From NCBI GenBank assembly GCA_030433215.1, contig JAUIMC010000008.1, positions 1 to 64,000 on the forward strand: a stretch of DNA of 64,000 nucleotides. Reading direction: 5' to 3'. Below are positions 33,948 through 43,906 of the stretch, one piece after another. Origin of the DNA: Alphaproteobacteria bacterium (lineage in GTDB: Bacteria; Pseudomonadota; Alphaproteobacteria; Caulobacterales; Parvularculaceae). Position 1 is the stretch's first letter; every line of letters begins with the position of its first letter. The notes under the pieces are model-generated. The model was not told the origin of the DNA, made no database searches, and worked only from the letters and a program-made list of their open reading frames with translations. The position numbers and the translations under genes are program-made.

Positions 33948-34679
33948 CTATTTTTCTGAAACAACGCCGTAAGTGAAAAGCGCCGGCCCGTGATCGCCGA
34001 GCCAGCGCGCCGCGCCGCGCGCGTCGACCTCAAGTTCGCGCACCACGCGCCAGAAGGCCGGCGAGTGATTGAGGTGAATGAGATGCGCGCATTCATGGGC
34101 GGCGACGTAATCGAGAATTTCCGGCGGCGCCATGATCAGCCGCCAGCAAAACGACATGTCGCCGTCCGAGGTGCACGATCCCCAGCGCGTTTTGGTATCG
34201 CGAATGCGGATGGCGCGGCGTTTCTTGTCGATTTTTGCGCAATAATAATCGGCGCGCTCGGTCAGGCGCTTTCTGGCTTCGCGTTTCAGCCAGTCCGTGA
34301 CGCGCCGGTTCAGATGTTCCGCGCGCCCGCCCACGCGAATGGCGGGAAAAAGCTTGTCATCGAGCCGCGCCGCCGCGCGCAGATTTTCATCATGGATGAT
34401 GACGTGGTCGACGCCCTGGAACGGAATGCTCATGCCCGCCTGAAACGGCTTGCCGCGCAGGTCATCCGCCAGCTGGCTGGTGATCCAGTCGATGCGCTCA
34501 TGGGCGAAGCGGATGGCTTCGGGCAGGGAGCGTTTCGACGGCGCCGTGACATGAATTTCCCCAGTTACCGCATCGACCTTCAAAATCAGCCGTTTGGCGC
34601 GGCGATTGACGCGCGCGATCAGGGGCGCCGCGCGGGCGCCGATATTGATTTCAGTTCGGGTGATGTGATTAATCGACAT
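33948..34679 (-). CDS. YgjP-like zinc metallopeptidase (M48/DUF45 group)
   Basis: A 243-residue cytosolic protein. The zinc site is AAHECAHLIHLNHSPAFW, with His195, Glu196, His199 and a third ligand likely His205, as in YgjP/WLM-type metallopeptidases. The preceding DTKTRWGSCTSDGDMSFCWRL block (about 161-181) is also characteristic. Substrate and role are unknown. It is convergent with the PBP gene, separated by the palindromic repeat, and divergent from mutS by 136 bases. Confidence 0.85.
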   Translation of the reverse strand: MSINHITRTEINIGARAAPLIARVNRRAKRLILKVDAVTGEIHVTAPSKRSLPEAIRFAHERIDWITSQLADDLRGKPFQAGMSIPFQGVDHVIIHDENLRAAARLDDKLFPAIRVGGRAEHLNRRVTDWLKREARKRLTERADYYCAKIDKKRRAIRIRDTKTRWGSCTSDGDMSFCWRLIMAPPEILDYVAAHECAHLIHLNHSPAFWRVVRELEVDARGAARWLGDHGPALFTYGVVSEK

Positions 34680-34815
34680 AACAGGGTACGCTCACGACTC
34701 ATCCTTACCGTTTTCGCGGAAAGATCAATTCTTAAGTTGCAATGAAGGCGAAAGAGTGTCGCCTGAAGGCTGAATGATGACGGCGGGAACAGAGAAGGAA
34801 GGATAAAAGCATAGT

Positions 34816-37506
34816 ATGAAAACGGCCGCCCAGCCGACGCCGATGATGATGCAATATCTCGCCATCAAAGAACAGGCGGGCGATGCGCTTTTGTTTTACC
34901 GCATGGGCGATTTTTACGAGTTGTTTTTCAAAGATGCCGTGATCGCCGCCGGCGTTCTTGACATCGCGCTCACAAAACGCGGCCAGCATGGCGGCGAAGA
35001 CATCCCGATGTGCGGCGTGCCGTTTCACGCTTACGAATCCTATCTGGCGAGGCTTATCCGCGCCGGACATAAAGTCGCCATCTGCGAGCAGATGGAGAGT
35101 CCGGAAGAGGCGAAAAAGCGCGGTTCGAAGTCCGTTGTCAAACGCGAAATCGTCAGAACGGTGACGCCGGGGACGATTGTTGAGGATGCGCTCCTCGATG
35201 CGCGGTCCAATAATTTTCTCGCCGCGCTTGCTGTCCATCGCGACGGCGCCGAAGCGGCGCTCGCCTGGGTCGATGTGTCGACAGGCGAGATTTCCGTACG
35301 TGAAACAGATATTGAACGGATCGCCGCCGACCTCGCCGCCATCGCGCCGAAAGAACTGGTGCTGCCGGACTTCGAGGAAGAGAGCCCATGGCGCGCGGCG
35401 GTGACGGCGCGCAGCCAGGCGATCACGCTGACGCCTCAGGCGGCGCATCTGTTCGATTCCGCCGCCGGCCAGCGGCGCATCATGGAGACCTACAATGTCG
35501 CTTCGCTCGACGGGTTCGGCGCCTTTTCGCGCGCCGAATGCGGGAGCCTCGGCGCGCTTTTGAGCTATGTGACGCTGACCCAGGCCGGGCGTCTGCCGGC
35601 GCTCAATCCGCCGCGCCGCTCGGCGATTTCCGACGCGATGGTGATCGACGCGGCGACGCGCGTGTCGCTGGAGCTGTTGCAGACGCAGACCGGGGCGCGC
35701 AAGGGCTCGCTTCTCTGGGCGGTCGACCGCACGGTGACCGGCGCGGGCGCGCGGGCGCTCGCCGCGCGGATTTCGGCGCCGCTGACGGATATTCAGACCA
35801 TTGCGGCGCGCCATGACGCGGTCGGCTTTTTCGAGGGCGCGCGTGACCTATGCGAAAAGACCCGCGGGTGCCTGAAGGAAACGCCCGATGCGGCGCGGGC
35901 GTTGTCGCGGCTTGCAACGGGGCGCGGCGGACCGCGCGATCTCGCCAGCCTTCGCGATGCGCTGATCCGCGCGCGCGAGATTGCCGGTGCGCTGGCCGAA
36001 GGCGAGGCGCCGCCCGATGAATTGAAACGCGCCGGCGATGCGCTCGAAGACAGAAACGGCGAAGGCTTTTCCGCTCTCATCACGACGTTGCGCGAGGCGC
36101 TGGCGGAAGAGCTTCCCATGCTCGCCCGCGACGGCGGCTTCATCGCCAAGGGCTATGATGAGGGTCTCGACACCGTCCGCATGCTGAGGGATGAATCGCG
36201 CCGGGTTATTGCCGGGCTCGAGGCGCAATATCGCGAGCTTGCCGGCGTCAAGACGCTGAAGATCAAGCACAACAATGTGCTTGGCTATTTCGTCGAGACG
36301 CCGCCGTCCCAGGGCGACAAGCTGATGGCGGCGCCCCTGAACGAGACCTTTATTCATCGCCAGACGCTGGCGAGCGCCGTGCGGTTCACCACGGCGGAGC
36401 TCGCCGAGCTCGACGCCAAGATCACCCGCGCCCGGGACGAATCGCTCGCCCGCGAGCTTGAGCTTTTTAATACGCTCTGCGCATCTGTGCTCGATCGGCG
36501 CGGCGCCATTGCGGGCGCCGCCGCGGCGCTGGCGGAAATCGACATCGCGGCGGCCGGCGCGGTCCTCGCTTTTGAGCAGCGCTATGTCCGCCCGCAGCTC
36601 GACGACAGCTTCGCCTTCGAGATCGGGGGCGGGCGCCACCCTGTGGTGGAGCGCGCGGCGAGCGAGGCCTTCATCGCCAATGACTGCGATCTAGGCGGCG
36701 AGGAAGAGGCCAAGCTCTGGCTCGTCACCGGCCCCAACATGGCGGGCAAATCGACCTTCCTGCGCCAGAACGCGCTGATCGCCATTCTCGCCCAGGCGGG
36801 GCTTTACGTGCCGGCGGATGCGGCGCGCATTGGCGTCGTGGACCGTGTTTTCTCGCGCGTCGGCGCCTCGGACGATCTCGCCGGCGGGCGTTCGACTTTC
36901 ATGGTGGAGATGGTGGAGACCGCCGCGATCCTCAATCAGGCGACGGACCGGTCGCTGGTGGTGCTCGATGAAATCGGGCGCGGCACCTCGACTTTCGACG
37001 GCATGTCCATTGCCTGGGCGGCGGTCGAGCATCTTCATGACGTCAATCGCTGCCGCGGTCTTTTCGCCACGCATTATCACGAGCTGACGGCGCTCGCGGA
37101 AAAGCTCGCGCGTCTCGTCAATGTCTCCATGAAAGTGCGCGAGTGGAAAGATGACGTTGTCTTTTTGCACGAAGTTGCGGCGGGGCCTGCGGACCGGTCC
37201 TACGGCGTTGCCGTTGCGCGGCTCGCGGGGCTTCCGCCGAAAGCAGTGAAGCGCGCGCAAGCGGTTTTGAAAATGCTTGAGGAGCGCGGCCAGGCCGGTG
37301 GCGCCGTCAATGATTTGCCGTTGTTCGCCGCCGCTGAAGGGGCGTCGTCCGCAGACGAATCTTGTCATGAAAATGTCACGCAAGACGGCGTTCGTCATGA
37401 AACTGTCATCATAAACGCACTGGATGCGCTCGATCCCGATTCCCTTTCACCAAAAGACGCGCTTGATGCGCTTTATCGGTTGAAATCCATGTTGGATGAG
37501 CTATAG
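34816..37506 (+). CDS. mutS: DNA mismatch repair protein MutS
   Basis: An 896-residue full-length MutS. The mismatch-sensing N-terminus shows FYRMGDFYELFFKDA with the Phe-x-Glu wedge region, followed by connector, core and clamp domains. The C-terminal ATPase has TGPNMAGKSTFLRQ and DEIGRGTSTFDG. The C-terminal tail with beta-clamp and tetramer regions is present. It recognises base mismatches and small loops and recruits MutL. It starts the conserved mutS-Sel1-glnD-murJ-trpS run. Confidence 0.98.
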   Translation: MKTAAQPTPMMMQYLAIKEQAGDALLFYRMGDFYELFFKDAVIAAGVLDIALTKRGQHGGEDIPMCGVPFHAYESYLARLIRAGHKVAICEQMESPEEAKKRGSKSVVKREIVRTVTPGTIVEDALLDARSNNFLAALAVHRDGAEAALAWVDVSTGEISVRETDIERIAADLAAIAPKELVLPDFEEESPWRAAVTARSQAITLTPQAAHLFDSAAGQRRIMETYNVASLDGFGAFSRAECGSLGALLSYVTLTQAGRLPALNPPRRSAISDAMVIDAATRVSLELLQTQTGARKGSLLWAVDRTVTGAGARALAARISAPLTDIQTIAARHDAVGFFEGARDLCEKTRGCLKETPDAARALSRLATGRGGPRDLASLRDALIRAREIAGALAEGEAPPDELKRAGDALEDRNGEGFSALITTLREALAEELPMLARDGGFIAKGYDEGLDTVRMLRDESRRVIAGLEAQYRELAGVKTLKIKHNNVLGYFVETPPSQGDKLMAAPLNETFIHRQTLASAVRFTTAELAELDAKITRARDESLARELELFNTLCASVLDRRGAIAGAAAALAEIDIAAAGAVLAFEQRYVRPQLDDSFAFEIGGGRHPVVERAASEAFIANDCDLGGEEEAKLWLVTGPNMAGKSTFLRQNALIAILAQAGLYVPADAARIGVVDRVFSRVGASDDLAGGRSTFMVEMVETAAILNQATDRSLVVLDEIGRGTSTFDGMSIAWAAVEHLHDVNRCRGLFATHYHELTALAEKLARLVNVSMKVREWKDDVVFLHEVAAGPADRSYGVAVARLAGLPPKAVKRAQAVLKMLEERGQAGGAVNDLPLFAAAEGASSADESCHENVTQDGVRHETVIINALDALDPDSLSPKDALDALYRLKSMLDEL

Positions 37507-37557
37507 CCCGCGCGAAACGGGCGGCGTTGCGCGGCTCACTTCGGCAAGGGCTTCGGC

Positions 37558-38241
37558 ATGAAAAACCGGGTTTTGGTCAGCCTCGCGGCGGCGCTTTCCA
37601 TCCTCATCGCGGGCGGCGCGTCGGCAGGGTCATCCGTATCAGGATTAAATGACGGCGCGCTCGAGCGCGGCGTTGCGGCTTACCGCGCAGGCGATCACGA
37701 TGCGGCCCGGCCGCTTCTGTCGGCGGCGGCGGACGACGGCGCGGTCAAGGCCAAGCGCTATCTCGCCTATATCATGCTCGACGGGGAAACGCCGAAAGAG
37801 GACGATCTTCTCAGCGGCGTCGCGCTCTTGAAAGAGGCCGCGCTCGAAGGCGATTACGCCGCGCTGATCCGGCTTGAAAATCTCCGCCGCGAGCGGCTTG
37901 CGCACAGCCCGACCCTTGACGACATGATCGCCCTTGAAGAAGCGCGCGCCGAAGATGGCGACCCCGTCGCCGCCTGGCGCCTCGCAAAGCGCTTCGAGAC
38001 GGGCGAGGGCGTCGCGGCCTCCGAAGCCGGTATGGCGAAATGGCTGGAAGTCGCCGCCACGGCTGAGCCCGCGCGTTTTCCCAAGGCTGGCGAGGCGGCC
38101 TACCGGCTTTGCGAGCTGAACGCCCTCGGCGGCGAGGCCAAAGACCCGGATGCGGCAAGGCGCTGGTGCGCGGTTGCGGCGGAAAACGGCCATACGGGCG
38201 CGGCGATCGTGCTCCGGCGGCTGGCGCAGCTTCAGGGCTGA
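37558..38241 (+). CDS. Exported Sel1-like repeat protein
   Basis: A 227-residue protein with a signal peptide (MKNRVLVSLAAALSILIAGGASA) and Sel1-type repeats, each about 36 residues with alternating small residues (e.g. AARPLLSAAADDGAVKAKRYLAYIML, AWRLAKRFETGEGVA, ARRWCAVAAENGHTGA). Sel1 repeats are protein-protein interaction scaffolds, often periplasmic in envelope or secretion pathways. No partner is visible. It lies between mutS and glnD, which are adjacent in some relatives. Confidence 0.75.
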   Translation: MKNRVLVSLAAALSILIAGGASAGSSVSGLNDGALERGVAAYRAGDHDAARPLLSAAADDGAVKAKRYLAYIMLDGETPKEDDLLSGVALLKEAALEGDYAALIRLENLRRERLAHSPTLDDMIALEEARAEDGDPVAAWRLAKRFETGEGVAASEAGMAKWLEVAATAEPARFPKAGEAAYRLCELNALGGEAKDPDAARRWCAVAAENGHTGAAIVLRRLAQLQG

Positions 38242-38355
38242 GCTTTTTCGAACGTCTCCCGTAATTTTTGTCTCAGGTCCTGCCTGTTGAAATCGTGCGC
38301 CCGGCGCGCGACAATGCGCGCCTAGCGCAGCCCGGTTCTTTAAGCCCTTTCTCCA

Positions 38356-41076
38356 GTGACAGCAGAGCCAACGCCCTCCGGCGACAAAACCTATCTCTCC
38401 GGCGACTCGCTCGAAGAGCAGATTGCGGCGGCCATGGCGGCCGAACGCGCCGGCCAGGCCCATGGCGCGACCGGTAAAGTTTTAAAACACGCTTTTGTCG
38501 ACTTGCGCCGTCGCACCTTGCGCGAGGTGGTGCGCGGCGACCGCATCGCGGCGCGCCTCGCCAAGGGCGTCGACGATATCGTGCGTACGCTTTTTGCGCT
38601 GTCGAAGGAGGGCGTCGGCAAGGACATCGCGGTATGCGCCGTCGGCGGCTATGGCCGTTCTGAACTCGCGCCCTATTCGGACATCGACCTTCTCTTCCTG
38701 CACCGCCCCCAGGTCGAAAAGACCTTGCGCGACACCCTGAACCGCCTGCTTTACCCCTTGTGGGATTCCGGCGTGAAGCTCGGCTATGGCGCGCATACGC
38801 CGGCGAGCGCCATTGAATTCGCCAAGAACGACATCGTCGCGCGCACCGCTTATCTCGACATCCGGTTCCTGTGCGGCGCCAAGGACGTCTATGACGAATT
38901 TTACGCGAGCTTCGACAAGCTGCGCCGGCGCACCGTGCCGGAATTTGTCAGCGCCAAGCTTGAAGAACAGAACGAGCGTCAGGCGAAATTTCACGAAACC
39001 CGCTATCTCGTCGAACCGGACGTGAAGGAGGCGAAAGGCGGCCTCAGGGATTTGCAAACGATCCGCTGGATTTACCGCTACGCCTATGGCGATATCCTTC
39101 GCGATCCCAAGGAAGCCGAGCGGATCGTCGGCAAGGCGGAACGCCAGGCCTTGCAGAAAGCCAGCCGCTTCCTGTGGTCGGTGCGCGCGCATCTGCACGA
39201 TCTGCGCGGGCGCGCCGACGAAAAACTGACTTTCGACGTGCAGCCGGAAATCGCCCATCGTCTCGGTTACGCCGACCGCAAGAACATGACCGCCGCGGAG
39301 CGGTTGATGAAGCACTATTTCGTTAACGCCGTCGAAGTCGGGCGCCTGACCCGCATCCTCTGCGCGCGCCTCGAGGAGGAAAAGGCCAAGCGCTTGCCGC
39401 GTCTGCCGCGTTTCCTGCCGCGCGCGCTTCAGGAAGACGAGGCGCCGGGCAAGCCGAATCTGCGCATCAACAATGGCCGTCTCGATTTTGAGAGCGCGGC
39501 CAAGGCGCGCCGCCAGCCGCGCGATCTCTTCCGGCTTTTCCGCGCCTATGGCAAACAGCCGAAAATCGACTTTCACCCGGACGCGCTTGCGATCGTCACT
39601 GAGCAGGTGCCGAGCGTCACGGGCGAGGTGCGCCGCGATCCCGTCATCGCGAAACTTTTCGGCGGCATCCTGACCGACAGCGAGGACCCGGTGCGTGTGC
39701 TGCGCATCATGACCGAGACGGGGCTTTTGGGGAAATACATTCCCGCTTTCGGTTCGATTGTCGGGCGCATCGATTACGGGCTTTATCGCCGTTTCACGAT
39801 TGACGAACATGTGCTGCGTTGTCTCGGCCTGTTGTGCCAGATCCATCGCGGCGAAATCGAGGAAAACCACCCAATCGCCTCGATCATCGTGCGCAATGCG
39901 GAAAATCCGCTGATCTATTATTTCGGCGTGCTGCTGCATGAGGCGCGGTGGTCCCTGAAGGAAAGCTCTGTCGAGGCCTGCGAAAAGCTTGTCATCCGCG
40001 TCTCCAAGCGGCTCGGGCTCAATGAAGAGGAGGCGGCGCTCGCCGGCTGGGGCGCGGCGCGCCATTTGAAGCTCGTGCGCACCGCCGAGCGGCGCAATCT
40101 CACGGAGCCGCATGCGATTTCGGCGTTCGCCCAGTCCGTGGGCTCGCGCGCGCGTCTTGATATGATGCTTGTCTTGTCGGTCTGCCATTTGCGCGTCGTC
40201 GGCTTTCAGTCCTGGGACGAGATGACCCGGCTGCGCCTCGCCGAACTTTACGATGCGGCGGCGCTCTGGTTCGATCATGGCGAGGAGGCGCTTGGCAAAA
40301 GTCTCAACGACCGCGCCAGGACAGTGCGCAGGGAGGCCGCGGAGCGGCTTTCCGGCTGGAGCGAGAAGGAAAAGACCGCGTTTCTGGACCGCCTCGACGA
40401 TTCCATGATGCGCTCGCTCGATCCAGATATCATCGTGCGTTTTGCAACGCTCGCCCGCGCGGCGGAAAAGGATGCGGCGAACAGCGCTGTTGTCGTCACG
40501 CCGCGCGACGGCGATCTTGAAGCCATCGTCTATACCGACGACCGCGGGGGGCTGCTCGCCGATCTCGCCGGCGCCGTCGCCTCCACCGGCATGAGCGTCC
40601 GCACCGTGCAGGCGCTCACCACTGACGACGGCAAGGCCATCGACATTTTCATCGTCCAGTCTCCGGACGGCGTGCCGGTCGAAGACAAGGAGCAGGGCAA
40701 GCGCCTTCATGAAGCCCTGTTCACCGCCGCCGCCGCCGCGCCCGAAAAGCCGCCGGAGCTCCGGCGCCGTCTCGGCGACCGGCGCGAGATTTTCTCCGTC
40801 GACCCGAAGGTGCGCATCGAAACGGACGCGTCGGAAGAAGCGGCGGTGGTGGAGGCCGAAGGCCTCGACCGGCCGGGGCTTCTTTACGAGCTCACCCAGG
40901 CGCTGGCGCGCGAAAACGCCACCATCACATCGGCCCATATTGCGACATATGGCGAACGCGCTGTCGACGCATTCTACCTTCAGACCGAAGACGGCCTGAA
41001 GCTGGAAGACGACGCGGCGCTGGCGCGCATTAAAAAAGCGCTGGTGGAAGTGCTGACGGCTGGCTCCGGCGACTGA
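38356..41076 (+). CDS. glnD: PII uridylyltransferase GlnD with degenerate HD domain
   Basis: A 906-residue GlnD starting with GTG. The nucleotidyltransferase domain is intact: AVGGYGRSELAPYSDIDLLF (95-114) with Asp109 and Asp111. The central HD domain, which removes UMP from PII, keeps His485 in DEH. However it has His528-Glu529 where relatives have His-Asp, lacks the following KGxxxDHS block, and has His611 where an Asp is expected. Two ACT domains for glutamine sensing close the protein. Uridylylation of PII should work; removal may not. It is followed 51 bases later by murJ. Confidence 0.94.
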   Translation: MTAEPTPSGDKTYLSGDSLEEQIAAAMAAERAGQAHGATGKVLKHAFVDLRRRTLREVVRGDRIAARLAKGVDDIVRTLFALSKEGVGKDIAVCAVGGYGRSELAPYSDIDLLFLHRPQVEKTLRDTLNRLLYPLWDSGVKLGYGAHTPASAIEFAKNDIVARTAYLDIRFLCGAKDVYDEFYASFDKLRRRTVPEFVSAKLEEQNERQAKFHETRYLVEPDVKEAKGGLRDLQTIRWIYRYAYGDILRDPKEAERIVGKAERQALQKASRFLWSVRAHLHDLRGRADEKLTFDVQPEIAHRLGYADRKNMTAAERLMKHYFVNAVEVGRLTRILCARLEEEKAKRLPRLPRFLPRALQEDEAPGKPNLRINNGRLDFESAAKARRQPRDLFRLFRAYGKQPKIDFHPDALAIVTEQVPSVTGEVRRDPVIAKLFGGILTDSEDPVRVLRIMTETGLLGKYIPAFGSIVGRIDYGLYRRFTIDEHVLRCLGLLCQIHRGEIEENHPIASIIVRNAENPLIYYFGVLLHEARWSLKESSVEACEKLVIRVSKRLGLNEEEAALAGWGAARHLKLVRTAERRNLTEPHAISAFAQSVGSRARLDMMLVLSVCHLRVVGFQSWDEMTRLRLAELYDAAALWFDHGEEALGKSLNDRARTVRREAAERLSGWSEKEKTAFLDRLDDSMMRSLDPDIIVRFATLARAAEKDAANSAVVVTPRDGDLEAIVYTDDRGGLLADLAGAVASTGMSVRTVQALTTDDGKAIDIFIVQSPDGVPVEDKEQGKRLHEALFTAAAAAPEKPPELRRRLGDRREIFSVDPKVRIETDASEEAAVVEAEGLDRPGLLYELTQALARENATITSAHIATYGERAVDAFYLQTEDGLKLEDDAALARIKKALVEVLTAGSGD

Positions 41077-41127
41077 ACAGGGCTAAGCCCCGCTAGACCT
41101 GTGGTGCTTTGAAGCGCGAAACCTTTC

Positions 41128-42723
41128 ATGAGCGGCAATATCTTCAGATCTCTGGCGACGGTAAGCGGCATGACCATGGTCAGCCGCGTCCTCGGTTTCG
41201 CGCGCCAGATTTTGATGGCGGGGATTATCGGCGCCGGCGGCAATCCGGTGGCGGACGCGTTCTGGGCGGCCTTTCGCCTGCCCAATATGTTTCGGCGCCT
41301 GTTCGCCGAAGGGGCGTTTCACGCCGCTTTCATTCCGATGTTTCAGGGCCGCCGCACCGACGGCGGCGAGGCGGACGCCAAAGCCTTCGCCGAGGAAGTG
41401 CTGGCCGGTCTCATCTTTATACTGACGATCCTGACCGCGCTTGTGGAAATCGCGGCGCCGGCCTTCGTTTTTCTTCTCGCGTCGGGGTTTGAAGACAATC
41501 CGGAAAAGTTTGAACTGACGACGCTCTATACCCGCATCATGTTCCCCTATCTCATGATGATGTCGTTGGTCGGGCTCTACAGCGGGGTTTTGAATTCCCT
41601 CGGCCGTTTTGCGGCTTCGGCGGCCGCGCCCATCGCACTCAACATCTTCATGATCGGCGCGCTTCTCATCTATGCCGACGCTGAAACGGAAATTTCGGGG
41701 CTCGCCGTCGCCTGGGGCGTCGCCGCGGGCGGGCTGGCGCAGTTTCTCCTCCTCGTCGTCGGCGCCTGGCGGCAGGGCTATCTCCTGAAACTAAGGCTCC
41801 CGCGCCTGACGCCCGCCATGAAGCGGCTCTTCGCGCTCGGCGCGCCGGGCTTCATCAGCGCTGGCGCGTTGCAGATCAATCTCATCGTCGGCACCAATAT
41901 CGCCAGTCAGGAGCAGGGCGCCGTCTCCTGGCTGATGAACGCCGACCAGCTTTATCAATTGCCGCTCTCGGTGATCGGCATCGCGCTCGGCGTCGTTCTC
42001 CTGCCCATGCTCTCGGCAAGGGTGAAGGCGGGCGATGAAAAAGGCGCGGCGCGGGCTCTCAACCGCGCGCTTGAACTCTCGGCGCTGCTCGCCATTCCCG
42101 CCGCCGCCGCCTTCGTCATTATGGGCGAGGCGATCTGCGACGCGCTGTTCCGCGGGCTCGCGGGCGACGCCCTGTCGCTGGTCGGCGTCCGGCGCTCGGC
42201 CTTCACGGAAGAAGACGTGGTGATGACCGGCGCGGCGCTGGCGATCTTCGGGGCGGGGCTGCCCGCCTTTGTCTGGCTGAAGATTTTCGCGCCGGCCTAT
42301 TTCGCGCGCGAGGACACGCGCACGCCCATGAATTACGCGCTTGTCGCCATCGCCGTGAATACCGGGCTGTCGCTCGCGCTGTTTCCCTTTTTCGGATTTC
42401 TCGCCGTGGCGGGGGCCACGTCTTTTGCGGCCTGGCTGCAAATGACGCTTCTCGCCCAGCGCCTTTACCGGCTGCATCTCTTCCGCCCCAGCGCCAAGCT
42501 CATGGGCCGCTTCGCCCGCATTCTCGTCTGCGTTGCGGGGCTTTCCGGCTTTCTTCTCTGGGGCCTGACGCGCACCGAGGCGATGGCGGGGCTCTTCTGG
42601 GGGCGCGAATGGCTGGCGGTGCTGGCGCTGTCGGCCGCGGGGCTCGTTCTCTACGGCGCGCTCGCCCTGGCGCTTGGCGCCGCGCGCCCCGGCGACTACA
42701 AGACCGGCGCGGGCGGCCGCTAA
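41128..42723 (+). CDS. murJ: Lipid II flippase MurJ
   Basis: A 531-residue MOP-superfamily protein with about 14 helices. The N-terminus (SRVLGFARQILMAGIIGAG) and the NMFRRLFAEGAFHAAFIP segment are classic MurJ/MviN. It moves lipid II across the inner membrane for peptidoglycan synthesis and is normally essential. It lies between glnD and trpS, a standard alphaproteobacterial order. Confidence 0.97.
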   Translation: MSGNIFRSLATVSGMTMVSRVLGFARQILMAGIIGAGGNPVADAFWAAFRLPNMFRRLFAEGAFHAAFIPMFQGRRTDGGEADAKAFAEEVLAGLIFILTILTALVEIAAPAFVFLLASGFEDNPEKFELTTLYTRIMFPYLMMMSLVGLYSGVLNSLGRFAASAAAPIALNIFMIGALLIYADAETEISGLAVAWGVAAGGLAQFLLLVVGAWRQGYLLKLRLPRLTPAMKRLFALGAPGFISAGALQINLIVGTNIASQEQGAVSWLMNADQLYQLPLSVIGIALGVVLLPMLSARVKAGDEKGAARALNRALELSALLAIPAAAAFVIMGEAICDALFRGLAGDALSLVGVRRSAFTEEDVVMTGAALAIFGAGLPAFVWLKIFAPAYFAREDTRTPMNYALVAIAVNTGLSLALFPFFGFLAVAGATSFAAWLQMTLLAQRLYRLHLFRPSAKLMGRFARILVCVAGLSGFLLWGLTRTEAMAGLFWGREWLAVLALSAAGLVLYGALALALGAARPGDYKTGAGGR

Positions 42724-42760
42724 GGCCGTCAGTTTCAGCAAAGGCAGGCGGATTTAAAAA

Positions 42761-43789
42761 ATGAGCGATTACCAGGGTCCCATGCGCGTGCTGTCGGGCA
42801 TTCAGACGTCCGGCGAAATGCACCTTGGCAATTATCTCGGCGCGATCCGCAAATTCGTCGCCCTGCAGCACCAGCATGAGTGCCTTTACTTCCTCGCCGA
42901 CATGCATGCGGTGACGGTCTGGCAGGACCCGGAGCAGCTTCGCCGCCAGACCCTGCATATCGCCGCGTCCTTCATGGCGGCGGGCATCGACCCGGAGACC
43001 GCGACCGTTTTCCCGCAGAGCCAGGTGCGCGCCCATGCCGAGCTCGCCTGGATCTTCAACTGCGTGGCGCGGCTCGGCTGGCTCGACCGCATGACCCAGT
43101 TCAAGGACAAGGCCGGCAAGAATGCCGAGCGCGCCTCGGTAGGGCTTTACACCTATCCGGTGCTGCAGGCGGCGGACATTCTCGTCTACAAAGCGACCCA
43201 TGTGCCCGTGGGCGAAGACCAGAAGCAGCATCTGGAGCTGTCGCGCGACATCGCCGGCAAGTTCAATCACGACTATGAAAAGCCGGATTTCTTTCCGCTG
43301 CCCGAACCGCTGATCAAGGGCGAGTTCGGCGAAGCGGGCGCGCGCATCATGTCCTTGCGCGACGGGTCGAAGAAAATGTCGAAATCGGATCCGTCGGAAA
43401 ATGCCTGCATCTTCCTGCGCGACGACGCGGACGCCATCGCCAAGAAAATCAAGAAGGCGAAGTCGGACGCGGACGCGCTCCCATCCGAACCGGACGGGCT
43501 TGAAGACCGGCCTGAGGCGAAGAACCTCGTCGGCATTTACACTGCGCTGTCGGGCAAGTCTTCGGCGGAAGTGCTTGTCGAGTTCGGCGGTCAGGGCTTC
43601 GGCGTTTTCAAGCCGGCCCTCGCCGAGCTTGTTGTGGAGAAGATCGCGCCCATCGGCGAGGAATTGCGCCGGCTCGAGGCCGATCCCGGTTATCTCCAGG
43701 GTGCGCTCCGGACCGGCGCGGAAAAAGCCGCCTCAATCGCCGACCCGGTGGTTCGCGAGGTCAAGGACATCGTCGGTTTCCTGACCTAG
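42761..43789 (+). CDS. trpS: Tryptophanyl-tRNA synthetase
   Basis: A 342-residue class I synthetase that charges tRNA-Trp. It has the HIGH-type motif [12 protein letters not shown] (about residues 18-29), [23 protein letters not shown] and the KMSKS motif in [10 protein letters not shown] (about 206-215). Length is normal. It follows murJ by 37 bases, and a GGCGTTA inverted repeat lies downstream. Confidence 0.97.
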   Translation: MSDYQGPMRVLSGIQTSGEMHLGNYLGAIRKFVALQHQHECLYFLADMHAVTVWQDPEQLRRQTLHIAASFMAAGIDPETATVFPQSQVRAHAELAWIFNCVARLGWLDRMTQFKDKAGKNAERASVGLYTYPVLQAADILVYKATHVPVGEDQKQHLELSRDIAGKFNHDYEKPDFFPLPEPLIKGEFGEAGARIMSLRDGSKKMSKSDPSENACIFLRDDADAIAKKIKKAKSDADALPSEPDGLEDRPEAKNLVGIYTALSGKSSAEVLVEFGGQGFGVFKPALAELVVEKIAPIGEELRRLEADPGYLQGALRTGAEKAASIADPVVREVKDIVGFLT

Positions 43790-43833
43790 CCCGCCTTTCT
43801 TTCCGGCTCTCTTTCCGGCCCGCTTTGTGGTCA

Positions 43834-43856
43834 GGCGTTACTGAATTGTTAACGCC
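43834..43856. other. Inverted repeat between trpS and the glycosyltransferase gene
   Basis: GGCGTTA (43834-43840) and TAACGCC (43850-43856) with nine bases between. It has operator-like symmetry, or a weak hairpin without a T-run. Confidence 0.35.
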
Positions 43857-43906
43857 TTCGCGCGATGGTTCGCCCGAGCATGGTTAACCTTTAGGCGAAG
43901 ACCGTT

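Noticed and set aside
38482-40938. An 818-codon open frame opposite glnD
   Set aside because: Same reason: it is the antisense of GlnD codons, without a ribosome-binding site or recognisable motif.
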